Assembly: GCF_030732985.1 (NCBI RefSeq)
Contig: NZ_JASHJX010000017.1
Span: 1 to 64,000, forward strand
Length of the DNA stretch: 64,000 bases
Source: Nioella sp. MMSF_3534
GTDB lineage: Bacteria; Pseudomonadota; Alphaproteobacteria; Rhodobacterales; Rhodobacteraceae
Direction of reading: 5' to 3'
Shown here: piece by piece, positions 54,675 to 62,718 of the stretch
Layout of the letters: every line of letters starts with the position of its first letter
Position numbering within the stretch: the stretch's first letter is position 1
The notes under the pieces: generated by a model
Seen by the model: only the letters and a program-made list of their open reading frames with translations
Database searches by the model: none
What the model was told of the DNA's origin: nothing
Program-made: the position numbers and the translations under genes

Positions 54675-55573
54675 GGCAGGCTCCTCAGGGTTTTGAAGGC
54701 GGCGGCGCGGGTGGCCCAGAAGGCGGTGATCGCGGACAGGATCGGCACGGTCAGCGGCCAGAGCCAATGCAGACCGGCAAAGCCGAGCCCGGTCAGGAAT
54801 CCGCCCTCCTCCTGCGCGCTTGGCAAGAGGGCTATGGCGATCATGCCCAAAGCGGTGCCCACGGTGGCCCCGGTCAGGGCGCGCAGCGTGAAACGGCGCA
54901 CGAAGGCCCGCGCGATGTAGTGGTCCCGCGCACCTACCAGCCGCAGAACCCGGATCACCTTGACGTTTGCAGCCAGCGCCGATTGCGCGGCCAGCGTGAC
55001 CATGGCAGCGACCGATCCCAGGATCAGCGCCAGGGATATCCAGCCAAGTGACCGCAACCGTTCCGCCGCCCGCACCAGCGGCCTGCGCCAGCGGGTGTGG
55101 TCGTCGAGCACCGCGCCGGGGGCTTCGGCGGCAAGGCGCAGGCGCAACCCGTCGGGGTCATAGCCCTCTGCCGTTTCGATCACCTCGACCAACCGGGGCA
55201 CCGGCAGATCCTCCAGCGGCAGGTCCGGGCCGAACCAGGGTTCCAGCAAGTCACGCTGTTCCTCTTCGCTCAGGGCCCGGGCCGAAGCGACACCGGGGGT
55301 CTGCTCCAGCACCTCCAGCACCGCCCAGATCTGCGCCTCCATCTGCGCGGCGGGGGCCGAGATGCGAATGGTGGAACTGCGCGCCAGCGCCTCGGACCAG
55401 CGATCGGCCAGACGGCCAGACGCCAGCGATAGCGCCAGCGCGAAGACCGCAAGGAAGGCCATCGCGCCCGAGGTGAACAGGGTCAGCCGCACCGAATGGC
55501 CACGCCGGGGCACCACGCGGTCGGCCTGCGCGTCGCCCTTGAGGATATCCAGCAGGCCCGACAGCGCGCTCAT
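54671..55573 (-). CDS. ftsX: Cell division ABC transporter permease FtsX
   Basis: 300 residues. N-terminal cytoplasmic tail, first membrane helix (LTLFTSGAMAFLAVFALALSLA), a periplasmic loop (about 60-160, with QIWAVLEVLEQTPGVASARAL), then three membrane helices. FtsEX transmits ATP hydrolysis to periplasmic peptidoglycan hydrolases during division. The sequence is divergent but the layout, and linkage to ftsE with a 4-base overlap, make the assignment firm. Confidence 0.9.
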   Translation of the reverse strand: MSALSGLLDILKGDAQADRVVPRRGHSVRLTLFTSGAMAFLAVFALALSLASGRLADRWSEALARSSTIRISAPAAQMEAQIWAVLEVLEQTPGVASARALSEEEQRDLLEPWFGPDLPLEDLPVPRLVEVIETAEGYDPDGLRLRLAAEAPGAVLDDHTRWRRPLVRAAERLRSLGWISLALILGSVAAMVTLAAQSALAANVKVIRVLRLVGARDHYIARAFVRRFTLRALTGATVGTALGMIAIALLPSAQEEGGFLTGLGFAGLHWLWPLTVPILSAITAFWATRAAAFKTLRSLP

Positions 55574-56247
55574 AGATCCGCCCCCGCCAGTTGCAGCCGC
55601 CCGCCCGCGATCCGCAGCACCCGCGCCGAGACCTGCGCCTTTGCGGCCCGGATCAGGGCAAGGTCATGGGTGGCGATCAGGATCGTCTTGCCCATACGAT
55701 TGAGTTCCACCAGCAATTGCAGCAGGCGCAGCGACATCTCCCAGTCGATATTGCCCGTGGGCTCATCGGCAAGGATCACGTCAGGGTCTGTAATGACCGC
55801 TCGCGCCAGCGCCGCGCGCTGCCTTTCCCCGCCCGACAGTTCCGGTGGCAGCGCATCGGCGCGGGCCGACAGGCCGACCCAGCCCATCAGTTCCGACAGG
55901 TTGCCGTCCTGCTCTGCCCCGCCGCGTCCGGCCACGGTCAGGGGCAGCGCGATGTTTTCAGACAGCGGCAGATGGTCGAGGAATTCGCAATCCTGATGCA
56001 CGACGCCCATCCGCTGGCGGGCCTGGGCCACGTCATCGCGGCTCATCTCGCTTGTGTCCTGATCAAACAGCGTCACGCGGCCAGAGGTGGCGTGCAGATC
56101 GGCATAGCAGAGTTTCAGGAACGTGGTCTTGCCCGCCCCCGAAGGGCCGGTCAGAAAATGGAAGGACCCCGGCGCGAGCCGCAGGTTGATATCCGACAAT
56201 AGTGACCCGCCCCCGTAGCCATAGGCGGCGTCCTGCAACTCGATCAC
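55570..56247 (-). CDS. ftsE: Cell division ATP-binding protein FtsE
   Basis: 225 residues. Walker A is LTGPSGAGKTTFLKL, the Q-loop MGVVHQD, the signature ELSGGERQRAALARAV, Walker B VILADEPTGNID and the switch ATHD. The GTG at 56247 is preferred over an ATG at 56289: it gives the family start VIELQDAAYGYGG and has GGAG 8 bases upstream. First gene of ftsE-ftsX-plsC, divergent from the zinc-ribbon gene. Confidence 0.94.
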   Translation of the reverse strand: MIELQDAAYGYGGGSLLSDINLRLAPGSFHFLTGPSGAGKTTFLKLCYADLHATSGRVTLFDQDTSEMSRDDVAQARQRMGVVHQDCEFLDHLPLSENIALPLTVAGRGGAEQDGNLSELMGWVGLSARADALPPELSGGERQRAALARAVITDPDVILADEPTGNIDWEMSLRLLQLLVELNRMGKTILIATHDLALIRAAKAQVSARVLRIAGGRLQLAGADL

Positions 56248-56396
56248 TGGTCTGCTCCGTCCCTCAGTGCTGAGACCGTCATGCCTCACCCGGGGCTTTC
56301 ATGCAATCGTAACCCCATGCAATGGCTTGGAATGGCGGATGCCCGTTGCTAGAGTCGGGCGGATGCCGCCTGCCGGGCGACGGAACGAGGAACACC

Positions 56397-57143
56397 ATGC
56401 GTCTCACATGCCCCAATTGCAGCGCCCGATATGAGGTGGATGACTCTCTGGTCCCGCCAGAGGGACGTGATGTGCAATGTTCCAACTGTGCGACCACCTG
56501 GTTCCAGCCGGGCAACCGTGCACGGGTCGAAGAACCCGAGAGCGCCCCTGCCGCCGCTGCCGCTGCCCCCCGGCGCGATCTGGACCCGGCGCTGCGCGAC
56601 ATCCTGCGCGAAGAGCGTGAACGCGAGGAACAGTTGCGCCGCGCCGCCGCGCCGGTGGAAGAGCAGGAGGAGATGGCGCTCGACAGCCCGCCCCCGGCCA
56701 CACGCGCGACCGAGGCAGACCTGCCGGACCCGGATGACGAGGACGACGAGGACGCCGCCGCGATCCGAGAGATGGTCGCCGAAGAGAGCGGGCGGGCCGA
56801 ACGTCAGGGCCGGCGTGACCTTTTGCCGGATATCGAAGAGATCAACTCCACTCTGCGCGCCACCACCGACCGCAGCAGCAGCGACCGCGACACGAGTGAT
56901 ATCGACTCGATGGATGTGCGCCCGCGCCGCCGCCGGGGGTTCCGCACCGGGTTCATGTTGGTCGTTCTCCTGGCCGCTGTCGCCATCGGGGCTTATGCCT
57001 TCGCGCCCGAGATCACCGCCGCGCTGCCACAGGCGGAACCGGTCCTGACCCCCTATGTGGAGCAGGTCGATCAGCTGCGCTTCCAGTTGGATGATCTGGT
57101 ACAATCGCTGGCCAGCCAATTGGCCGACAGGGCCGGCAACTAA
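56397..57143 (+). CDS. MJ0042-type zinc-ribbon membrane protein
   Basis: 248 residues. An N-terminal zinc ribbon, LTCPNCSARYEVDDSLVPPEGRDVQCSNCATTWFQP (two CxxC pairs), is followed by a long charged, disordered region with an acidic block (DPDDEDDEDAA). One membrane helix (FRTGFMLVVLLAAVAIGAYAFA) and a short periplasmic tail follow. Alphaproteobacteria commonly carry such a gene next to ftsE; its function is unknown, perhaps envelope-linked regulation. The ATG at 56397 opens the zinc ribbon. Confidence 0.85.
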   Translation: MRLTCPNCSARYEVDDSLVPPEGRDVQCSNCATTWFQPGNRARVEEPESAPAAAAAAPRRDLDPALRDILREEREREEQLRRAAAPVEEQEEMALDSPPPATRATEADLPDPDDEDDEDAAAIREMVAEESGRAERQGRRDLLPDIEEINSTLRATTDRSSSDRDTSDIDSMDVRPRRRRGFRTGFMLVVLLAAVAIGAYAFAPEITAALPQAEPVLTPYVEQVDQLRFQLDDLVQSLASQLADRAGN

Positions 57144-57149
57144 GCCGGG

Positions 57150-59681
57150 CTACTGGGCCGCGAACCGGTCCAAGAGACGGCGCAGATAGTCCAGCTCCAC
57201 ATCCGGGCGATCCTGTTCCGCCGAGCGGCGGCGGATTTCATCGAGCAATTCGCGGGCGCGGCGGAAGGCCTCTTCCCGCTGTTCAAAGCTTTCATCCGAT
57301 CCAAACGCGCCGGAATTTCCGGCCTGCCGGCCAAGCGGATCTTCCAGCGGACGGTTGGCCTGCATATTGCCATCGGCCTGACCCTGACCGGGATCCTCGC
57401 CCTCATCCCCCGCCAGTGCCTCGCTGAGCGATTCCATGCCTTCGCGCAGGGCCTCCATCGCTTCGGACTGGCTGTCCAGCGCCTCGGCCAGATCACCGCG
57501 CTCCAGTTCCTCGATGGCATCGCGCATGGCGCGGCCCGCCTCTTCGAGCTGCTGGAGAGATTCCTCGCCGTCCTCGGTGCCGCGACCGGGCAGGTTCTGG
57601 GCCTGTTCGCGCAGCTGGTCCAGCAACTCGCGCTGACGTTCGGCAAGGCTGCCTTCGTCATTCTCGCCGCCCTGCTGGCCGCCTTGCTGGTTGCCGTCCT
57701 GCCCTTCTTCGCCCGGATCGGGGCGCGGGCTGTTCGGGTTGAAGCTTTCCTGCAGATCGCGGAACGCCTCATCGGCCAGACCCTGCTGACCGCGCAGGGT
57801 GTCCTGCAAGCCTTCCATGGCCTGCTGACCAGGGCTGCGCGGGCCGTTGGGATCATCACCACCCTCGGCCATCTGCATGTTTTCCATCATCTGGCGCAGG
57901 GCATCCAGCATCTCCTGCGCTTCGGCCATGCGGCCCTGCTGCATCAGCTCTTCAATGCGGCGCATCATCTCTTCAAGATCGCCCATGGACATTTCCATGG
58001 TCTCGCCGGACTGGTCGGGCTGGTCAGTCCCGTCGCCCGGTTCCATGTTGTCGGCAAGCTCCTGCATGTAGTCCTGCATTGCCTCGCGCAGTTCCTGCAT
58101 GAGCTGCGAAATCTCCTCGTCGCTGGCCCCTTGCCGCATGGCCTCCGCCAGCCGGTCCTGTGCGCGGCGCAGCCGTTCCAACACATCCGACAGATCGCCC
58201 TCTTCCAACGCAATCGCCGCATCCCAGAGGATCTGGGCCACCTCGTCGCGGGTCTCGGTGGAGATCCCGTCGACAGCCGCTTCCAGCCGCTGAATGACCG
58301 AGCGCACCTGCCGGTAGACCTCTTCATCATCAAAGAACGCGTCGGGCCGGTGTGTGATCGCCCGCAAAAGCTGCGCCACCCTCGGCGCATTTTCCCGCGA
58401 CCAGAGCAGATCGCGACGCATCTCGATCAGCGCATTGGCAATCGGGTCGAAGAAGCGGCGCCCGGGCAGCCGGTCCAGTTCCACCATGCTTTGTCCGGTC
58501 TGGCCCGCGTCATCCTCTACGTTCAGTTCCAGCCGAACGGGCAGATTGGCGAAGGGGTGCTGAGACAGGTCTTCGATCAGCGCCTCGGAGAACTCCTCGC
58601 GCCCGCCGCGAAACGGCAAGGGCAGGTCAAGCACCAGGGCCTCGCGCGGCTCAGGATCGACGGTCAGCCCATAGCGGCGGTCGGCGGCCTCTGGCCACAG
58701 CGTCAGGATCGCCTGCCCGCCGCGAATACCATAGTCATCCTCGGCCGAATAGGTCATCTGGAACGCCCCGGGCGGCACACCCTCCACAGGCTCCGCCAAT
58801 TCTACGGTCGGCGCGCGGTCGGCCAGCATGACGATCTGCCAGCTGCGCGGGTTGGGCCCACCGACGGACAGCTCACCGCTTTGTTCGACAATGATCTGCC
58901 GAGACAGGCTGGCCGGATCGGGTGGGGAAATCTCGGTCTGCAAGGTCTGGTTGATGCCAATCTGTTCCGCCTCGCCATAGAGCCGCAGCGTGATGCGCGA
59001 TCCCATCGGAGTTTCGAACGTTTCGGCCACGATATCGTTTAGGTAGAGCGACGGCAGCCCGGTATAGAGCGGCGGTTCGACCCAGCCTTCCCAGCTTGGG
59101 CCACCGCTTGCAGGAAGTTGCGGGGCCCCCGCCATCGCGTCGCCCACATCCGCCACCCGCCAGAGCGTGCCGAACAGCAGCGCCATCGCAAAAGCCGTGG
59201 CCGCCATGAAGCGCAGCCCATAGGGGTCGCGGTCGTTCAGATGCAGGTCCGGTTCCGGCGCACGGGCATTGGCGGCCCGTTCGGCCATGCGGGCCTGATG
59301 GGCCTGCCAGACCACCATGGATTGGGCATCGCCTGCCCCGATCGCGGCGTGATCGGCCAGGGCTGTCAGCGGACGCCCGGGCATGGTCTGGTCCAGCCGG
59401 TCCATCGCCTCGGCACGAGTGGGCAACCGGAACGCGCGCAGGCCCCTGACCAGCATCCACAGCAGCGCGAGACCGCTCAGCGACAAGCCGCCGATCAGCG
59501 CGGCGGGTGGCACAATATCCGCTGCACCGAAGGCCAGCACCGCCACCACAACCAGCAGAATCGTCCAAACCGGCCAGAAGGCCCGCACGAAGCGTTCCGC
59601 CCCGATGCCAAGCCGGGTCAGCCTGAGGGGCCAGGCCAGGCGGGCCTTTACCGCCTGCGTGATCGGGGTCTGTTCGGTCAT
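57150..59681 (-). CDS. DUF4175/TIGR02302 family low-complexity membrane protein
   Basis: 843 residues. Two or three N-terminal membrane helices (within 35-80 and 155-175) lead into a periplasmic region. The C-terminal half (about 450-830) is dominated by Met/Gln/Glu-rich coiled coil and Gly/Gln/Asp-rich repeats (GEEGQDGNQQGGQQGGENDEG region). This fits the alphaproteobacterial low-complexity family TIGR02302, of unknown function. Convergent with the zinc-ribbon gene, 6 bases between stops; 43 bases downstream of lysA on the same strand. Confidence 0.88.
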   Translation of the reverse strand: MTEQTPITQAVKARLAWPLRLTRLGIGAERFVRAFWPVWTILLVVVAVLAFGAADIVPPAALIGGLSLSGLALLWMLVRGLRAFRLPTRAEAMDRLDQTMPGRPLTALADHAAIGAGDAQSMVVWQAHQARMAERAANARAPEPDLHLNDRDPYGLRFMAATAFAMALLFGTLWRVADVGDAMAGAPQLPASGGPSWEGWVEPPLYTGLPSLYLNDIVAETFETPMGSRITLRLYGEAEQIGINQTLQTEISPPDPASLSRQIIVEQSGELSVGGPNPRSWQIVMLADRAPTVELAEPVEGVPPGAFQMTYSAEDDYGIRGGQAILTLWPEAADRRYGLTVDPEPREALVLDLPLPFRGGREEFSEALIEDLSQHPFANLPVRLELNVEDDAGQTGQSMVELDRLPGRRFFDPIANALIEMRRDLLWSRENAPRVAQLLRAITHRPDAFFDDEEVYRQVRSVIQRLEAAVDGISTETRDEVAQILWDAAIALEEGDLSDVLERLRRAQDRLAEAMRQGASDEEISQLMQELREAMQDYMQELADNMEPGDGTDQPDQSGETMEMSMGDLEEMMRRIEELMQQGRMAEAQEMLDALRQMMENMQMAEGGDDPNGPRSPGQQAMEGLQDTLRGQQGLADEAFRDLQESFNPNSPRPDPGEEGQDGNQQGGQQGGENDEGSLAERQRELLDQLREQAQNLPGRGTEDGEESLQQLEEAGRAMRDAIEELERGDLAEALDSQSEAMEALREGMESLSEALAGDEGEDPGQGQADGNMQANRPLEDPLGRQAGNSGAFGSDESFEQREEAFRRARELLDEIRRRSAEQDRPDVELDYLRRLLDRFAAQ

Positions 59682-59724
59682 GCGACCTTTCGCGGGTTAC
59701 GCCCCTTGCAGGGGCCAGAGCAGC

Positions 59725-60990
59725 CTAGAGCCACTCTGGAACGATATCGCGATTTATCATCTCGTCAAATGTCGGACGCGCCCGGATGACGGCGAATTGA
59801 TCATCCTTCACCAAAACCTCTGGGATCAGCGCCCGCGTGTTGTATTCCGACGACATGACCGCGCCATAGGCCCCGGCGGACCGGAAGGCCATCAGATCGC
59901 CCGCCACCATCGGCGTCATCTCGCGCCCCTTGGCAAAGGTATCACCGCTTTCACAGACCGGCCCGACGATGTCGAAGGGCTGGCGTTCCGTGCCCGGCGC
60001 GGGCTCCACAACCGGGTCGATATCGTGATAGGCCGCATACATGGATGGGCGGATCAGGTCGTTCATCGCCGCATCGACAATCAGGAAATTCCGCCCCTCG
60101 CCTTCCTTGAGATATATGACCGAGGTCACCAGCAACCCGGCATTCCCGGCAATCAGGCGGCCCGGTTCAATCTCGACCTCGACATCCAGACCTTCCACGC
60201 TGCGCTTGATCAGCGCGCCGTAGTCCAGCGGCAACGGAGGGGCCTCGTTCGAGCGGGTATAGGGAATGCCAAGCCCGCCGCCGAGATCCAGCCGCCGGAT
60301 GTCGTGCCCGTCCGCCCGCAGCACGCGGGTAAGTTCGGCGACCTTTGCATAGGCCATCTCGAACGGCTCCAGCTCCACCAGCTGGCTGCCGATATGCACG
60401 TCGATGCCAATCACCTCCAACCCCGGCAGGCTGGCGGCAAGGGCATAGACCTCTCGGGCGCGGGCAATGGGGATGCCGAACTTGTTTTCCGATTTGCCGG
60501 TTGCGATCTTTTCATGGGTCCGTGCATCCACATCCGGGTTCACCCGGATCGTGACAGGGGCCGTGACGCCCATGGAACTGGCAATCTCCGAGATAACGGC
60601 CATCTCTGGCTCGCTCTCGATGTTGAACTGGCGAATGCCGCCTTCCAGCGCCGCGCGGATTTCCTCACGCGTCTTGCCAACCCCGGAGAACACGATCCGA
60701 TCCCCCGGCACACCTGCCGCCTTCGCCCGTGCGTATTCGCCGCCCGAGACCACATCCATGCCCGCGCCAAGATCCGCCAGAACCTTCAGCACCGCCTGGT
60801 TGGAATTGGCCTTCATCGCATAGCAGACCATGTTCGGCATACCGTCCAGCGCGTCCTTGAACAACTGGTAATGCCGCGTCAGCGTGGCCGTGGAATAGAC
60901 ATAGAAGGGTGTGCCGACCGCTGCCGCAATCTCGGGCAGGGGCACGTCTTCGGCATGGAGGATGCCGTTGCGATAGAGGAAATGGTCCAT
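59725..60990 (-). CDS. lysA: Diaminopimelate decarboxylase
   Basis: 421 residues, fold III PLP enzyme making L-lysine from meso-diaminopimelate. PFYVYSTATLTRHY and VCYAMKANSN (PLP-binding Lys) stand near the start; later come HIGSQL, LDLGGGLGIPY, IEPGRLIAGNAG, VGPVCESGD and GAYGAVMSSEYN. All active-site elements are present and length is standard. Divergent from the quinone oxidoreductase gene. No small lipoprotein gene precedes it. Confidence 0.96.
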   Translation of the reverse strand: MDHFLYRNGILHAEDVPLPEIAAAVGTPFYVYSTATLTRHYQLFKDALDGMPNMVCYAMKANSNQAVLKVLADLGAGMDVVSGGEYARAKAAGVPGDRIVFSGVGKTREEIRAALEGGIRQFNIESEPEMAVISEIASSMGVTAPVTIRVNPDVDARTHEKIATGKSENKFGIPIARAREVYALAASLPGLEVIGIDVHIGSQLVELEPFEMAYAKVAELTRVLRADGHDIRRLDLGGGLGIPYTRSNEAPPLPLDYGALIKRSVEGLDVEVEIEPGRLIAGNAGLLVTSVIYLKEGEGRNFLIVDAAMNDLIRPSMYAAYHDIDPVVEPAPGTERQPFDIVGPVCESGDTFAKGREMTPMVAGDLMAFRSAGAYGAVMSSEYNTRALIPEVLVKDDQFAVIRARPTFDEMINRDIVPEWL

Positions 60991-61124
60991 TGGGTCCGGC
61001 CTTGCTGCGATCTGCGCCCGCGCCCTAGCATTGTGCGGCGATAATTCAAAGAGCTACTCGACAGGTGACCGGCGCACGCCTAGCTCTTGTCGCAACGATG
61101 TCTCATACGCGGGAGGGAAGAGCG

Positions 61125-62102
61125 ATGACCGTCAGGGCAATGGTGATCGGGGAACATGGCGGCCCCGAACAGTTCAAACTGGTCGAAGCGGAACTGGGTC
61201 AGCCCGGACCGGGCGAGGTGCTGATCCGCCACAAGGCCGTGGGGCTGAACTTCATCGACGTCTACCAGCGCACCGGGCTTTACCCGATGACCCTGCCCCA
61301 TGTGCTTGGCATGGAAGCGGCGGGCGTGATCGAGGCCGTGGGCGAAGGCGTGACGCATCTGAAAGCGGGCGACCGCGCCGCCTATGCCGCCACACCTCCG
61401 GGGGCCTATTGCGAGGCGCGGGTGATGCCTGCCGCGCAGGTTTGCCCACTGCCCGACGCGATCTCCTTCGAGGAAGGCGCGGCCATGATGCTGAAGGGGC
61501 TGACAGTGAACTATCTCTTCCGGCGCACGACGCCCATCCTGCCGGGCGACACGGTGCTGTTCCATGCCGCGGCCGGGGGCGTGGGGCTGATCGCCTGCCA
61601 ATGGGCGCGATCCGAGGGCATCCGCCTGATCGGCACCGCCGGAACGGATGAAAAGTGCCAGCTGGCGCTGGATCATGGTGCATCGGACTGTATCAACTAC
61701 CGCACCAAGGACTGGGTCGCCCGGGTGAAGGACCTGACCGGCGGAGCGGGCGTCGATGTGGTGATGGACGCCGTGGGGGCGGATACGTTCGAGGGCTCTC
61801 TCGACAGCTTGCGCCCGCTCGGGATGATGATCAGCTTTGGCAATGCATCTGGTCCGGTGCCGCCCTTTTCGGTGGGCATCCTCGGGCAGAAAGGATCGCT
61901 CAAGATCACCCGCCCGACCCTCTTCACCCATATCGCCGATGGACCGACCTGCCAGCAGATGGCAAGCGAACTGTTTGAGAAAGTCGTCGCGGGCGATGTG
62001 ACGATCCGCATCGACCAACGCTTCCCGCTGGAAGATGTGGGCGGGGCGCATCGCACGTTGGAGGCGCGCAGGACCACCGGATCGACAATCCTGACGCTTT
62101 GA
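61125..62102 (+). CDS. Quinone oxidoreductase (zeta-crystallin-like)
   Basis: 325 residues, medium-chain dehydrogenase without catalytic zinc. AVGLNFIDVYQRTGLYP, LGMEAAGVIEAVGEGV, MLKGLTVNYLFRR, LFHAAAGGVGLIACQWAR (NADPH loop) and GNASGPVPPFSVGIL match QorA. It reduces quinones or other activated carbonyls with NADPH. The ATG at 61125 has GGGAGGGA upstream. A palindromic terminator starts 13 bases after the stop. Confidence 0.92.
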   Translation: MTVRAMVIGEHGGPEQFKLVEAELGQPGPGEVLIRHKAVGLNFIDVYQRTGLYPMTLPHVLGMEAAGVIEAVGEGVTHLKAGDRAAYAATPPGAYCEARVMPAAQVCPLPDAISFEEGAAMMLKGLTVNYLFRRTTPILPGDTVLFHAAAGGVGLIACQWARSEGIRLIGTAGTDEKCQLALDHGASDCINYRTKDWVARVKDLTGGAGVDVVMDAVGADTFEGSLDSLRPLGMMISFGNASGPVPPFSVGILGQKGSLKITRPTLFTHIADGPTCQQMASELFEKVVAGDVTIRIDQRFPLEDVGGAHRTLEARRTTGSTILTL

Positions 62103-62115
62103 ACGACGCGCGGGG

Positions 62116-62137
62116 AAGGCGCTTCGAAGCGCCTTTT
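62116..62137 (+). terminator. Palindromic terminator, cousin of the one at 35861
   Basis: AAGGCGCTTCGAAGCGCCTT (62116-62135) is a perfect 20-base palindrome followed by TT, 13 bases after a stop codon and preceded by GCGCGGGG. The element at 35861 has the same flank, the same distance to the stop, and paired changes inside the stem. Confidence 0.82.
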
Positions 62138-62238
62138 CCCGGCTCGCATGTGATGGGCCGGACGCGCAATCCGATCGGGGTATCTTGCGTATTGCGACCC
62201 CGAAGTCGCCGACAGCGCCCGGCAACCCTGATCCGGGG

Positions 62239-62544
62239 TCAGCGCCGCAGCGCCAGGTAGAGCGGCAAGCCACAGCTGACCCCGATGCAGAACGTGGCCG
62301 GGATCGCCACAAGCCCCCACCAGTTGCGCCGCTGCACTGTCTCGATCAGGACCCAAATCGTCAGCGCCAGTGCGGCAATGGTCAAATCCCAAACCAGGCC
62401 AGACGTTGCGGCATTGGCATGCCAGGCCTCGACCATGCCCGCGATCGACCAGCCGTGTTCCCGAAACCAGGCCAGGAAATAGCGCATCGGCAGCACTGTC
62501 CCCAGAATCGCGAGAGCGAAGAACAGAAGGCGGGTTGGGGTCAT
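62239..62544 (-). CDS. DUF2834 membrane protein
   Basis: 101 residues with three membrane helices (LLFFALAILGTVLPMRYFLAWF, LVWDLTIAALALTIWVLIE, WWGLVAIPATFCIGVSCGLPLYLAL). The layout and the WDL...WW segment match the small DUF2834 family, whose function is unknown. Single gene on its strand. Confidence 0.8.
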   Translation of the reverse strand: MTPTRLLFFALAILGTVLPMRYFLAWFREHGWSIAGMVEAWHANAATSGLVWDLTIAALALTIWVLIETVQRRNWWGLVAIPATFCIGVSCGLPLYLALRR

Positions 62545-62623
62545 GGAGATGTCCTTTGTTGCGCGGCGAGGCCAAGGGGCGACGAAACATAGTTAGCCTG
62601 CGACGCCGAAAGGCAAAGTGATG

Positions 62624-62634
62624 TTGCGTCGCAA
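62624..62634. promoter_or_regulatory. Palindrome upstream of the ETF-QO gene
   Basis: TTGCG-T-CGCAA, abutting a -35-like TTGACG (62635-62640). TGCGACGC at 62599-62606 is an 8-base inverted mate of GCGTCGCA at 62626-62633. Position suggests a regulator site for the downstream gene; the regulator is not recognised. Confidence 0.45.
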
Positions 62635-62718
62635 TTGACGCGGAACGCGGGCCGCGTTACCCCATCGCGAACCGAAATTCTTGGCGCTTGGGGGCGTCGA
62701 ACCAGAGGGAATTCAGGA

